Part shown: positions 31,783-41,015 of the stretch, piece by piece
Numbering within the stretch: position 1 is the first letter of the stretch
Layout: every line of letters starts with the position of its first letter
Assembly: GCF_019218745.1 (NCBI RefSeq)
Contig: NZ_JAHUXA010000014.1
Coordinates: 1-64,000 of the forward strand
DNA length: 64,000 bases
Source: Enterobacter sp. ENT03
GTDB lineage: Bacteria; Pseudomonadota; Gammaproteobacteria; Enterobacterales; Enterobacteriaceae
Direction: 5' to 3'
Program-made: the position numbers and the translations under genes
Notes under the pieces: generated by a model
Told to the model about the DNA's origin: nothing
Seen by the model: only the letters and a program-made list of their open reading frames with translations
Database searches by the model: none

Positions 31783-34326
31783 ATGAGCAAAGTCAAACTC
31801 GCTATTATTGGTAACGGCATGGTCGGCCACCGCTTTGTTGAGGATCTTCTCGATAAAGCAGATGCCAGCCAGTTCGACATTACCATTTTTTGTGAAGAAC
31901 CCCGTAAAGCCTACGATCGCGTTCACCTGTCTTCTTACTTCTCTCACCACACTGCTGAAGAGCTGTCGCTGGTGCGGGAAGGATTTTACGAAAAGCACGG
32001 CGTTAAGGTGCTGGTCGGCGAACGCGCTATCACCATTAACCGTCAGGAAAAGGTGATCCACTCCAGCGCAGGCCGCACGGTCTATTACGATAAACTGATC
32101 ATGGCGACCGGCTCCTATCCGTGGATCCCGCCAATCAAAGGTTCTGATACGCAGGACTGTTTTGTTTACCGCACCATTGAAGACCTGAACGCCATTGAAG
32201 CCTGTGCCCGTCGCAGTAAACGCGGTGCGGTGGTTGGTGGCGGTCTGCTCGGTCTGGAAGCCGCAGGCGCGCTGAAAAACCTCGGCGTGGAAACCCATGT
32301 TATCGAGTTCGCGCCAATGCTGATGGCGGAACAGCTCGATCAGATGGGCGGCGAACAGCTGCGCCGTAAGATCGAAAGCATGGGCGTGCGTGTGCACACC
32401 AGCAAAAATACCCAGGAGATCGTGCAGGAAGGCGTTGAAGGCCGCAAAACCATGCGCTTCGCCGACGGCAGCGATCTGGAAATCGACTTTATCGTCTTCT
32501 CCACCGGTATTCGCCCGCGCGACAAACTGGCGACCCAGTGCGGCCTGGCGGTTGCGGCACGCGGCGGTATCGTGATTAACGACACCTGCCAGACGTCAGA
32601 TCCGGACATCTACGCCATCGGCGAATGCGCCAGCTGGAATAATCGCGTCTACGGTCTGGTCGCGCCAGGCTACAAAATGGCGCAGGTGGCGGTTGACCAT
32701 ATCCTCGGCAATACCAACGCCTTTGAAGGGGCTGACCTCAGCGCCAAGCTGAAACTGCTCGGCGTGGACGTGGGCGGTATTGGCGATGCGCATGGCCGCA
32801 CGCCAGGTGCGCGCAGCTACGTGTACCTCGATGAAAGCAAAGAAGTTTATAAACGTCTGATCGTAAGCCCGGATAATAAAACGCTGCTCGGCGCAGTGCT
32901 GGTGGGCGATACCAGCGACTTTGGCAACCTGCAACAGCTGGTGCTGAACGCCATTGAACTGCCGGAGAACCCGGACGCGCTGATCCTGCCCGCCCACGCA
33001 GGCAGCGGCAAACCGTCCATCGGCGTGGATAAACTGCCGGACAGCGCGCAAATCTGCTCCTGCTTCGACGTCACCAAAGGCATGCTGATCTCCGCCATCA
33101 ATAAAGGCTGCCATACTGTCGCGGCGCTGAAAGCGGAAACCAAAGCCGGTACCGGCTGCGGTGGCTGTATCCCGCTGGTCACCCAGGTGCTGAATGCGGA
33201 ACTGGCGAAACAGGGCATCGAAGTTAACCACAACCTGTGTGAACACTTCGCGTTTTCCCGTCAGGAGCTGTACCACCTGATCCGCGTGGAAGGCATCAAA
33301 ACCTTCGACGAACTGCTGCACAAATACGGCAAAGGCTACGGCTGCGAAGTCTGTAAACCGACCATCGGCTCGCTGCTGGCCTCCTGCTGGAATGAGTACG
33401 TGCTCAAACCGCAGCACACGCCGCTCCAGGATACGAACGACAACTTCCTGGCAAACATCCAGAAAGACGGTACCTACTCGGTGATCCCGCGCTCGGCTGG
33501 CGGCGAAATCACGCCGGAAGGACTGATGATCGTTGGCCGTATCGCCCGCGAATTTAACCTGTACACCAAAATCACCGGCTCCCAGCGTATCGGCCTGTTC
33601 GGTGCGCAGAAAGATGACCTGCCGGAAATCTGGCGTCAGCTGATTGAAGCAGGCTTTGAAACCGGTCATGCCTATGCCAAAGCGTTACGCATGGCGAAAA
33701 CCTGCGTCGGCTCGACCTGGTGCCGTTACGGCGTGGGCGACAGCGTGGGCTTCGGCGTGGAGCTGGAGAACCGTTACAAAGGCATCCGCACCCCGCACAA
33801 AATGAAGTTTGGGGTGTCCGGCTGTACCCGTGAATGTGCGGAAGCGCAGGGGAAAGACGTGGGTATCATCGCCACCGATAAAGGCTGGAACCTGTATGTC
33901 TGCGGTAACGGCGGCATGAAACCACGCCACGCCGACCTGCTGGCGGCGGATCTCGACCGCGATACGCTGGTGAAATATCTCGACCGTTTCATGATGTTCT
34001 ACATCCGCACCGCCGACAAACTGACCCGTACCGCCCCATGGCTGGAAAATATGGAAGGCGGCATTGATTACCTGAAGAGCGTGATCATTGACGACAAGCT
34101 GGGCCTGAACGCCCAGCTGGAAGCGGAAATGGCCCGTCTGCGTGACGCGGTGATCTGCGAATGGACCGAAACCGTCAACGATCCGCAGGCGCAGGTGCGC
34201 TTCAGACACTTCATTAACAGCCCGCAGCGCGATCCGAACGTGCAGATCGTCCCGGAACGTCAACAGCATCGTCCGGCCACGCCTTATGAGCGTATTCCGG
34301 TGACCATGGTGGAGGAAACCGTATGA
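31783..34326 (+). CDS. nirB: NADH-dependent nitrite reductase large subunit
   Basis: Cytoplasmic sirohaem enzyme (847 aa) reducing nitrite to ammonia with NADH under anaerobic conditions. Domains in order: FAD/NAD(P)-binding (1-about 310, with GNGMVG near the start and GGGLLGLEAAGAL near 150), a BFD-like [2Fe-2S] domain (CSCFDVTKGM and GCGGCIP, about 425-470), and sirohaem/[4Fe-4S] domains (TCVGSTWCRYG and GCTRECAE, about 640-690). The start follows AAATCGAGG. It overlaps nirD by 4 bp. Sirohaem comes from cysG three genes downstream. Confidence 0.99.
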   Translation: MSKVKLAIIGNGMVGHRFVEDLLDKADASQFDITIFCEEPRKAYDRVHLSSYFSHHTAEELSLVREGFYEKHGVKVLVGERAITINRQEKVIHSSAGRTVYYDKLIMATGSYPWIPPIKGSDTQDCFVYRTIEDLNAIEACARRSKRGAVVGGGLLGLEAAGALKNLGVETHVIEFAPMLMAEQLDQMGGEQLRRKIESMGVRVHTSKNTQEIVQEGVEGRKTMRFADGSDLEIDFIVFSTGIRPRDKLATQCGLAVAARGGIVINDTCQTSDPDIYAIGECASWNNRVYGLVAPGYKMAQVAVDHILGNTNAFEGADLSAKLKLLGVDVGGIGDAHGRTPGARSYVYLDESKEVYKRLIVSPDNKTLLGAVLVGDTSDFGNLQQLVLNAIELPENPDALILPAHAGSGKPSIGVDKLPDSAQICSCFDVTKGMLISAINKGCHTVAALKAETKAGTGCGGCIPLVTQVLNAELAKQGIEVNHNLCEHFAFSRQELYHLIRVEGIKTFDELLHKYGKGYGCEVCKPTIGSLLASCWNEYVLKPQHTPLQDTNDNFLANIQKDGTYSVIPRSAGGEITPEGLMIVGRIAREFNLYTKITGSQRIGLFGAQKDDLPEIWRQLIEAGFETGHAYAKALRMAKTCVGSTWCRYGVGDSVGFGVELENRYKGIRTPHKMKFGVSGCTRECAEAQGKDVGIIATDKGWNLYVCGNGGMKPRHADLLAADLDRDTLVKYLDRFMMFYIRTADKLTRTAPWLENMEGGIDYLKSVIIDDKLGLNAQLEAEMARLRDAVICEWTETVNDPQAQVRFRHFINSPQRDPNVQIVPERQQHRPATPYERIPVTMVEETV

Positions 34327-34649
34327 GCCAGTGGAACACTATCTGCAACATCGCGGACATCATTCCGCAGACCGGCGTGTGCGCGCTGGTGAATAATCAG
34401 CAGGTGGCCATTTTTCGCCCGCGTCAGGACGAAGAGGTTTTCGCCATCAGCAATATTGACCCATTTTTTGAAGCGAGCGTACTGTCGCGCGGGCTGATTG
34501 CCGAGCACAACGGCGACCTGTGGGTCGCCAGCCCGCTGAAAAAACAGCGTTTCCGTCTGCGGGATGGGCTGTGTATGGAAGATGAAAGCCACTCCGTCGC
34601 GCATTTCGAGGCGCGGGTCAAGGATGGCCAGGTGCAGGTACGCGGTTAA
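34323..34649 (+). CDS. nirD: Nitrite reductase small subunit
   Basis: Rieske-like-fold partner of NirB (108 aa) that lacks the usual Rieske cysteine/histidine ligands. It is required for NADH-nitrite reductase activity. It starts MSQWNTICNIADIIPQTGV and its ATG overlaps the nirB stop as ATGA. A hairpin with a T-run follows 7 bp after the stop. Confidence 0.97.
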   Translation: MSQWNTICNIADIIPQTGVCALVNNQQVAIFRPRQDEEVFAISNIDPFFEASVLSRGLIAEHNGDLWVASPLKKQRFRLRDGLCMEDESHSVAHFEARVKDGQVQVRG

Positions 34650-34656
34650 GCATTCA

Positions 34657-34682
34657 GGGAGGCCCATTGCCTCCCCTTTTTT
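34657..34682 (+). terminator. Terminator-like hairpin between nirD and nirC
   Basis: Perfect 7-bp stem GGGAGGC (34657-34663)/GCCTCCC (34669-34675), 5-base loop, then C and six T (34677-34682). This is a standard intrinsic terminator inside the nir operon and may lower nirC-cysG expression relative to nirBD. Confidence 0.8.
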
Positions 34683-34721
34683 ACGTACGTTTTTCTATTT
34701 CAATACATTGGGATAATCACT

Positions 34722-35528
34722 ATGTTTACCGACACCATTAATAAGTGTGCCGCGAACGCGGCGCGTATTGCCCGACTCTCGGCGCAAAACCCCCTCGGCT
34801 TCTGGATCAGCTCCGCCATGGCGGGCGCTTACGTGGGGCTGGGTATCATCCTCATTTTTACTCTCGGCAATCTGCTCGATCCCAGCGTTCGTCCGCTGGT
34901 GATGGGGGCAACCTTTGGCATTGCCTTAACGCTGGTGATCATTGCCGGTTCTGAATTATTCACCGGTCACACCATGTTCCTGACCTTTGGCGTGAAAGCG
35001 GGCACCATCAGCCACGGCCAGATGTGGACTATCCTGCCGCAAACCTGGCTCGGTAACCTGATTGGCTCGGTGTTCGTCGCGCTGCTCTATAACTGGGGTG
35101 GCGGCAGTCTGTTACCGCTCGATACCAGCCTTGTGCATACTGCGGCGCTGGCAAAAACCACCGCGCCTGCGGGCGTGCTGTTCTTCAAAGGCGCCCTGTG
35201 TAACTGGCTGGTTTGTCTGGCGATCTGGATGGCGGTACGCACTGAAGGCGCCGCGAAATTCCTTGCCATCTGGTGGTGTCTGCTGGCGTTTATCGCCTCC
35301 GGCTACGAGCACTCCGTTGCCAACATGACGCTGTTCGCGCTCTCCTGGTTTGGGCATCACAGTGATGCGTATACCCTCTCCGGAATCGGGCATAACCTCT
35401 TGTGGGTAACCCTCGGCAATACGTTATCCGGTGCCGTATTTATGGGTCTGGGTTATTGGTATGCTACTCCTCGCGCTGAACGCCCCGTTGCGGCGAAAGC
35501 GGCGCTCACGGAAACCCTGAGCCAATAA
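34722..35528 (+). CDS. nirC: Nitrite channel/transporter NirC
   Basis: Formate/nitrite transporter family protein (268 aa) with six membrane segments, forming a pentamer in the inner membrane. Motifs include GSELFTGHTMFLT near residue 75 and WLVCLAIWMA and SGYEHSVANMT further on. It moves nitrite across the inner membrane for NirBD. It lies 72 bp after nirD, behind the hairpin, and 18 bp before cysG. Confidence 0.97.
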   Translation: MFTDTINKCAANAARIARLSAQNPLGFWISSAMAGAYVGLGIILIFTLGNLLDPSVRPLVMGATFGIALTLVIIAGSELFTGHTMFLTFGVKAGTISHGQMWTILPQTWLGNLIGSVFVALLYNWGGGSLLPLDTSLVHTAALAKTTAPAGVLFFKGALCNWLVCLAIWMAVRTEGAAKFLAIWWCLLAFIASGYEHSVANMTLFALSWFGHHSDAYTLSGIGHNLLWVTLGNTLSGAVFMGLGYWYATPRAERPVAAKAALTETLSQ

Positions 35529-35546
35529 AAATAATGAGGTAATGTC

Positions 35547-36920
35547 GTGCACCATCTTCCCATCTTTTGTCAATTACACGGTCGCGACTGCCTGCTGGTC
35601 GGCGGTGGCGATGTCGCAGAACGTAAAGCCCGACTGCTGATGGAAGCCGGTGCACGGCTCACCGTTAACGCGCTGGCCTTTTCTCCCCAGTTTACCGTCT
35701 GGGCAAACGAAGGCATGTTGACGCTGGCGGCGGGCGAGTTTAACGACGCGCTGCTCGACACCACCTGGCTGGTGATTGCCGCCACTGACGATAACGACGT
35801 CAACCAGCGCGTCAGCGACGCCGCGGAAGCGCGTCGTATTTTCTGCAACGTGGTGGATGCGCCGAAAGAAGCCAGCTTTATCATGCCGTCCATTATCGAT
35901 CGTTCGCCGCTGATGGTGGCGGTTTCTTCAGGCGGTACCTCGCCCGTGCTGGCACGTCTGCTGCGTGAAAAACTCGAAGCCGTGCTGCCGCAGCATCTGG
36001 GTCAGCTTGCGGGCTATGCCGGTAAACTGCGCGATCGCGTGAAAACGCACTTTAATAACGTGGGCGAGCGCCGCCGTTTCTGGGAAAAATTCTTTGTGAA
36101 CGATCGCCTCGCGCAGTCGCTCGCTAATGACGATACCCAGGCCGTCAGCGACGTCACCGAACAACTGCTGAACGAGCCGCTGGATAAGCGCGGCGAAGTG
36201 GTGCTGGTGGGTGCCGGGCCGGGCGATGCCGGGCTGCTGACCTTGAAAGGCCTGCAACAGATCCAGCAGGCGGATGTGGTGGTCTATGACCGCCTGGTCT
36301 CCGACGACATTATGAATCTGGTCCGCCGCGATGCCGACCGCATCTTCGTCGGTAAACGCGCGGGTTACCACTGCGTCCCGCAGGAAGAGATCAATCAGAT
36401 CCTGCTGCGCGCCGCGCAGTCCGGTAAGCGCGTCGTGCGTCTGAAAGGCGGCGATCCCTTTATTTTCGGGCGCGGTGGCGAAGAGCTGGAAACCCTGTGC
36501 CATGCGGGTATTCCCTTCTCGGTGGTACCGGGGATCACGGCAGCATCCGGATGTTCAGCCTATTCCGGCATCCCACTGACCCATCGTGATTATGCCCAGA
36601 GCGTGCGGCTGATCACCGGCCATCTGAAAACTGGCGGGGAACTGGACTGGGCCAACCTTGCGGCCGAAAAACAGACGCTGGTGTTTTACATGGGGCTGAA
36701 CCAGGCCGCGACCATTCAGGCACAGCTGATCGCCCATGGTATGGAAAGCGATATGCCGGTAGCGCTGGTGGAGAACGGCACCTCGATTAAACAGCGTGTG
36801 GTGAGCGGTTCGCTCCATGAACTGGGTGAACTGGCCACCCAGGTGGCAAGCCCGGCGCTGATTATTGTCGGTCGCGTGGTGGCCCTGCGCGATAAGCTCA
36901 ACTGGTTTTCAAACCATTGA
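35547..36920 (+). CDS. cysG: Sirohaem synthase (trifunctional)
   Basis: Makes sirohaem from uroporphyrinogen III. The N-terminal half (1-about 200) is the precorrin-2 dehydrogenase/ferrochelatase module with [10 protein letters not shown] for NAD, Asp104 in NVVDAP as catalytic base, and Ser128 in VSSGGTSP as the phosphorylation site. The C-terminal half (about 215-457) is the SAM-dependent methyltransferase with [15 protein letters not shown] and [15 protein letters not shown]. The start is GTG after AATGAGG, as in E. coli. NirB, in the same operon, needs the product. Confidence 0.98.
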   Translation: MHHLPIFCQLHGRDCLLVGGGDVAERKARLLMEAGARLTVNALAFSPQFTVWANEGMLTLAAGEFNDALLDTTWLVIAATDDNDVNQRVSDAAEARRIFCNVVDAPKEASFIMPSIIDRSPLMVAVSSGGTSPVLARLLREKLEAVLPQHLGQLAGYAGKLRDRVKTHFNNVGERRRFWEKFFVNDRLAQSLANDDTQAVSDVTEQLLNEPLDKRGEVVLVGAGPGDAGLLTLKGLQQIQQADVVVYDRLVSDDIMNLVRRDADRIFVGKRAGYHCVPQEEINQILLRAAQSGKRVVRLKGGDPFIFGRGGEELETLCHAGIPFSVVPGITAASGCSAYSGIPLTHRDYAQSVRLITGHLKTGGELDWANLAAEKQTLVFYMGLNQAATIQAQLIAHGMESDMPVALVENGTSIKQRVVSGSLHELGELATQVASPALIIVGRVVALRDKLNWFSNH

Positions 36921-36929
36921 TAACCCCGG

Positions 36930-36955
36930 ATAAAGCCAGCGCCGTCTGGCTTTAT
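36930..36955 (+). terminator. cysG terminator-like hairpin
   Basis: The perfect 10-bp stem ATAAAGCCAG (36930-36939)/CTGGCTTTAT (36946-36955) has a 6-base loop. Only a short T-stretch follows (TACTG), so termination strength is uncertain. It ends the nirBDC-cysG unit. Confidence 0.7.
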
Positions 36956-37118
36956 TACTGTTTCGCCTGCTTTACCAGTCCGGCTTCGGACTAAGCGATC
37001 ACCTTAAAATTCAATATAATCATGCAGTTATAATTGACGATGTAAATATTGCGCCTTGCAAATATCCACCGCAATTATGAAAAACTCGCTGATTACTCTG
37101 AATGACAAGGAAGATCGA

Positions 37119-37289
37119 ATGAAGAAGATCGTTAAAATCGCTGTGCTGTTTGCAGCAGTCGCTACCCTCTCCGCCTGTACGGGTCACGTGCAGAATAAAG
37201 CCAACAACTGTAGCTATGACTACCTGCTGCATCCGGCTATTTCTATTTCTAAAATCATCGGCGGCTGCGGCCCGGCGGCCGCACAGTAA
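37119..37289 (+). CDS. yhfL: Small predicted lipoprotein YhfL
   Basis: A 56-residue precursor with a short signal peptide and a lipobox TLSAC that places the lipidated Cys at residue 20. The mature part (CTGHVQNKANNCSYDYLL...) has three further Cys and resembles E. coli YhfL. The start MKKIVKIAVLF follows AAGGAAG. The role is unknown; the family is found in several enterobacteria. It is isolated between the cysG hairpin and a bidirectional terminator shared with yhfS. Confidence 0.88.
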   Translation: MKKIVKIAVLFAAVATLSACTGHVQNKANNCSYDYLLHPAISISKIIGGCGPAAAQ

Positions 37290-37313
37290 TCGTTTAATTA
37301 CACTTGCGCCGAT

Positions 37314-37341
37314 AAAAACCGGGGAAAACCCCGGTTTTTTT
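37314..37341. terminator. Bidirectional terminator between yhfL and yhfS
   Basis: The AAAAACCGGGG / CCCCGGTTTTT stem (37314-37324 and 37329-37339) with a 4-base AAAA loop and a T-run beyond. It serves yhfL on the plus strand. The yhfS stop codon lies inside its T-run, so it also ends the long yhf transcript on the minus strand. Confidence 0.9.
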
Positions 37342-38446
37342 ACGTCCGCATTTGCCCGGCGATAGCCTGCGTGATGCTCTCGTGCAAAATACGCAGCACC
37401 GTTTCTTCGCCGCTGCGGTTTGGGTTAATGCGGATCGCTGCGTGCGCAAGTTCGGGTTTTGCCTCGCGGAACGTGCCCGAAAGCCGGTAAAACAGCGGCG
37501 GAATTTCATACTTCGACTCCGCGCCAACCGGATACGGCAACGCGCCGCGTTTTTGCGCCTCAATCAGCACCGCCTGCGCAATCGGCTGATGAAACTCAAC
37601 GATAAGCACTTTTGACTGCGCATTCGCCAGCACCGCCTGTTTCACCTCCGGGATACGCCCGCTGTTCAGCAGCGTGAGCAAACGCTCGCTCACCCCCGCC
37701 TGCACCGCATGCATCACGGGCGCGAAAACCAGACCGCGCAGGACGTCCAGCGCCTGCGGTCCCTGGATCTGGCTGCCGCCGGAATAAAGCGTCGAGCGGA
37801 TGCGGGCGATAGCGTCTGCTTGTCCTGTCACCGCCCCGACACCTTCCGGCCCGAACAGCTTAAAGCAGGAGAATGTCGACAAGGTCGCCCCGCATTCACA
37901 GCCAATACGATCGACTTTCATTACCGCGTAGTTGTCATCGGTCAGCGTTGGCACTCCGTGCTGCGCCAGCATCGCCAGGATCTCCGCCAGACAATAGCTG
38001 TCCTGCGGTTGCTGACGCGTATGCTGCACCAGCGCGGCATGGGGACGGTGCTCAGTAATGGCCTGTTCTGTTGCCGCCAGGTCATTAAAATCTGCCGTGA
38101 TCAGCGCGATCCCCATCTGCTCGATAATCACCCGCGAGGTGGGATAAACCGGCGCATCGTGTACCAGCAGGCGCTGGCCGGGCCTGAGCAAGGCGGCAAG
38201 CGCAGCGCGGATCGCCCCGGTCCCTGCGCCTTGCACCAGTACAGCGGCTTCAGCATGAAAGGCCTCGGCCAGCACGTTTTCCACACGTTGCGTTATGCGT
38301 GGCTGATTCAGCCCCGGACTCAGCCCCAGATCGCCACCGGCGAGGAAATCCGCGCCGGGGAAATGACGGCAAATGGTATCCACCAGCGCAAACTGCTTTT
38401 GCTGCGCCTCGGCAAGCGACAGGCTTTGCAGTGGAAACGTCTTCAT
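37340..38446 (-). CDS. yhfS: PLP-dependent aminotransferase-like protein YhfS
   Basis: Fold-type I PLP enzyme (368 aa) of unknown substrate. Lys196 in TFSCFKLFGPEG is the likely Schiff-base lysine; Asp170/Asp171 in PTLTDDNYAVMK likely bind the PLP nitrogen; GAGTGAIR (73-80) forms the phosphate cup. It is the most distal gene of the yhf cluster, 10 bp after yhfT. The C-terminus is a little longer than that of the E. coli protein. The chemistry (aminotransfer, lyase or racemase) cannot be told from sequence alone. Confidence 0.9.
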   Translation of the reverse strand: MKTFPLQSLSLAEAQQKQFALVDTICRHFPGADFLAGGDLGLSPGLNQPRITQRVENVLAEAFHAEAAVLVQGAGTGAIRAALAALLRPGQRLLVHDAPVYPTSRVIIEQMGIALITADFNDLAATEQAITEHRPHAALVQHTRQQPQDSYCLAEILAMLAQHGVPTLTDDNYAVMKVDRIGCECGATLSTFSCFKLFGPEGVGAVTGQADAIARIRSTLYSGGSQIQGPQALDVLRGLVFAPVMHAVQAGVSERLLTLLNSGRIPEVKQAVLANAQSKVLIVEFHQPIAQAVLIEAQKRGALPYPVGAESKYEIPPLFYRLSGTFREAKPELAHAAIRINPNRSGEETVLRILHESITQAIAGQMRT

Positions 38447-38456
38447 GTTTGCCTCC

Positions 38457-39761
38457 TCAGGCGGGAATGAACAATCCCGCCCAGTAGAGAATATTCAGCA
38501 CAATGCCGGTGATCATCACCGCGACCACCGGGGCCGCCATTTTCTGCACCGGACGGCCAAGTGATTCGTTGAGGAAATAGATCGCCACCGCAATAGAGAA
38601 GCCGGTGTAGCCCGCCATTTTGATGGCGGCAAAGATGGAACCGACCAGCAGCGCCATTTCCATCAACATATTCATGGCATTGCGAATATTATCCGAGGCG
38701 TTACGGACAGACGGATAGCGCCCAAGCCATTTGCCGATCGAGCGCAATAGCAGCACTTCTGCGGAAATCACCACTGCGCCGAGAATGGCCGCCAGCCAGG
38801 GGTTGGGCGCCAGGTAACCGACGGCATACACAAAGGTAAAGCCTGCCACCGCATAGACGCCCGTCGCCAGCGCGGTGGTGGCAATCATCGGCACAAAACC
38901 CAGCCCGCGCATCAGTTCCGCCAGCGCCGCCTGATTGACCAGCGTCTGCGACTGCTCCGGTGTGATGCCGGCGGAATACGCTTTCTCCAGAGTAAAAATG
39001 GACACCTCGCTGCCGGCGAAGATCTTCATGCTGGCAACGGCGGCGATCAGCGCCCCGACAATGGCGATATAGGGCAGGTTTTTAATAATGCGTGACGTGC
39101 GTTCCTCGAAGACCGACAACCCGCTGGTATCAAGCTCCTCGCCGCCCCGTTGACGCAGGTCGTGGGTAATGGCGATGGCCAGCAGCATCAACATGCCGAT
39201 GAAAATCTCAATCGATTCCGGATTGAGATGCGGGAAGTAACGCACCACCAGCACGCGGGTCATCAGTACCACTACGGCAGCCAGCAAGCTGTGCTTCCAC
39301 CCAAACTGGTAAAAGATCGCCACCAGCGGAAAAAGAGCGAAGGCGGAAACCACCGGCGAGCTGAGTTCGCCGAGGCTCCCCAGCACATCCACAGGCAATG
39401 CCGTCAGCAATTGGTTAACTGGCAGCAGGCAGGTCAGCAGCAGCACACCCCAGACAGCGCCCAGGCCAAACGCCAGCAGACTGTTTGCCGCCAGCACGCC
39501 GAGAATATCCGTCGGCAGGAACAGCAGCCACGCATTGAGCAGACCCGTCTTGAGAGTGAAGGAGATGCCCACCGAGGCCACAAAGCCGATACTCAGGCCG
39601 AAGGCGATGCTCCCCGCTTCACGACGGTTCATATAGCCTTCAATCAGCTGCGGCAGAATGGGCCGGATACCGTCATGAAAAACGGCGGCCGAGCGGTGCG
39701 CCAGCAGCGACGTCATTCCCGTCAGACAGGCCACCACGATAATCTGAATATACAGATCCAT
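38457..39761 (-). CDS. yhfT: Predicted multi-span transporter YhfT
   Basis: Inner-membrane protein of 434 residues with about ten to twelve hydrophobic segments, starting MDLYIQIIVVACLTGMTSLL. It belongs to a small family of predicted transporters without known substrate. It lies between yhfU and yhfS, which suggests that it brings in the substrate of the cluster or exports a product. No energy-coupling motif (Walker or PTS) is visible. Confidence 0.85.
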   Translation of the reverse strand: MDLYIQIIVVACLTGMTSLLAHRSAAVFHDGIRPILPQLIEGYMNRREAGSIAFGLSIGFVASVGISFTLKTGLLNAWLLFLPTDILGVLAANSLLAFGLGAVWGVLLLTCLLPVNQLLTALPVDVLGSLGELSSPVVSAFALFPLVAIFYQFGWKHSLLAAVVVLMTRVLVVRYFPHLNPESIEIFIGMLMLLAIAITHDLRQRGGEELDTSGLSVFEERTSRIIKNLPYIAIVGALIAAVASMKIFAGSEVSIFTLEKAYSAGITPEQSQTLVNQAALAELMRGLGFVPMIATTALATGVYAVAGFTFVYAVGYLAPNPWLAAILGAVVISAEVLLLRSIGKWLGRYPSVRNASDNIRNAMNMLMEMALLVGSIFAAIKMAGYTGFSIAVAIYFLNESLGRPVQKMAAPVVAVMITGIVLNILYWAGLFIPA

Positions 39762-39772
39762 AATCCGCCCTT

Positions 39773-40126
39773 TTATTTCAGATGGTTAATCAGCATCGGG
39801 ATCGCATGCTCAACATGCTCAACGGAGAGGCCAAATGCCACCTTCCCTTCCGCGACCATTTTGGCGATATGCTCGTCTTTCGCTTTGATGCCAGGCTTCG
39901 CGATGGTGCAGCTTTTGTTGTAGCCAATCACCGCGATGGCAATCGACAACGCCGCCCCTGCGCCGGTGTTACAGGCACCAATGTAATAATCCAGTTGTCC
40001 GGCTTTCACCTTCATCGCCGCGTCCATGTCGTTATGGATGGACACCTCAAAGCAGCCGGGAGCCGCTGTTTCGATGGTCTTTTTAATCTGCTCACGCTGT
40101 AAGCCAGCAACGCCAATCTTTTTCAT
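39773..40126 (-). CDS. yhfU: DUF2620 family protein YhfU
   Basis: A 117-residue cytoplasmic protein of unknown function, starting MKKIGVAGLQREQIKKTIE. A longer frame adds 19 residues unlike the family. It contains the GACNTGAGAALSIAIAVIGY segment, which looks like a small alpha/beta binding domain. It always travels with yhfT in enterobacteria, which points to a transport-linked or complex-forming role (inference). It lies 10 bp after php. Confidence 0.85.
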   Translation of the reverse strand: MKKIGVAGLQREQIKKTIETAAPGCFEVSIHNDMDAAMKVKAGQLDYYIGACNTGAGAALSIAIAVIGYNKSCTIAKPGIKAKDEHIAKMVAEGKVAFGLSVEHVEHAIPMLINHLK

Positions 40127-40136
40127 GGGTCGGTCC

Positions 40137-41015
40137 TTATTGGAAAAATTGTGAGGGGTTATCGCGCAACATGATGTCCACATCGGTCTGTGAGAATCCG
40201 GAATGGCGCAGCTGTGGGATAAAAGAGGTCAACAGATAGCCGTAGCCAGTGCCGCCATTGGCTTTTAAATGGGAACGGCGGGTAATGTCCATCGAGAGCA
40301 TGACGCGGTTAAGTAACCCGCGATCGCGCAGCGCGTGCAGCATGCCGATGCGCTTTTCGTCCGGGTAGTAGTTGTTCTTGCCGATGGTATCGAACTGCAC
40401 ATACGCGCCCAGATCGATCATACGTAAGATGTTGTCGAGATTATCTTTCAGATCGCAGTGGCCGACGACCACGCGGGACAGGTCGACGCCCTGCGCTTTC
40501 AGCAGCGCCAGTTGCTCAAGCCCCATGGTACTGAAAGAGGTATGGGTCGAGATGGGGCATCCGGTTTCGTTGTGCGCCCGCGCGGCGGCGATAAACACTT
40601 TTTCCTCACGCGGGGTGATCGCCCCTTCGCTGGAGCCAATCTCGGCAATGATGCCCGCTTTTAGCGCGGTGCCGTCAATACCGATAACAATCTCATCCAC
40701 CATCTCCTGCGCCAGTTGCGCCACGCTATGGGTGGTGACGTGTTCCGGGAAAAACGCATCCTGGTAATACCCGGTGCAGGCCACCACGTTCATTCCGCTA
40801 TCGCGCATAATGTCCAGCAAAAACTGGGGGTTACGGCCCATATAGCGGTTGGTCATCTCAATAATATTACTCACGCCTGCGGCCCGCAGATCGCGCATCT
40901 CCTGGCAAATCAGATCGTACTGATCCAGGCGGCAGTCGAGATTATTCTTGAAGCCGGAGAGATCAATATGCAGATGCTCATGGGCGTAGGTGTACCCCGT
41001 CGGATCAAAATTCAT
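40137..41015 (-). CDS. php: Phosphotriesterase-homology protein Php
   Basis: Amidohydrolase-superfamily metal hydrolase (292 aa). All six metal ligands of E. coli Php are in place: His12 and His14 (AHEHLHI), Glu125 (IAEIGSS), His158 (STHTS), His186 (GHCD) and Asp243 (SMDI). The TIM-barrel length is normal. A Glu rather than a carboxylated Lys bridges the metals, which is a feature of this subfamily. The natural substrate is unknown. It overlaps the yhfW stop by 4 bp (ATGA), so it is coupled within the cluster. Confidence 0.93.
   Translation of the reverse strand: MNFDPTGYTYAHEHLHIDLSGFKNNLDCRLDQYDLICQEMRDLRAAGVSNIIEMTNRYMGRNPQFLLDIMRDSGMNVVACTGYYQDAFFPEHVTTHSVAQLAQEMVDEIVIGIDGTALKAGIIAEIGSSEGAITPREEKVFIAAARAHNETGCPISTHTSFSTMGLEQLALLKAQGVDLSRVVVGHCDLKDNLDNILRMIDLGAYVQFDTIGKNNYYPDEKRIGMLHALRDRGLLNRVMLSMDITRRSHLKANGGTGYGYLLTSFIPQLRHSGFSQTDVDIMLRDNPSQFFQ

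Noticed and set aside
32596..33669. 357-codon minus-strand open frame antisense to nirB
   Set aside because: Shadow frame of nirB; repetitive low-information translation without family features.
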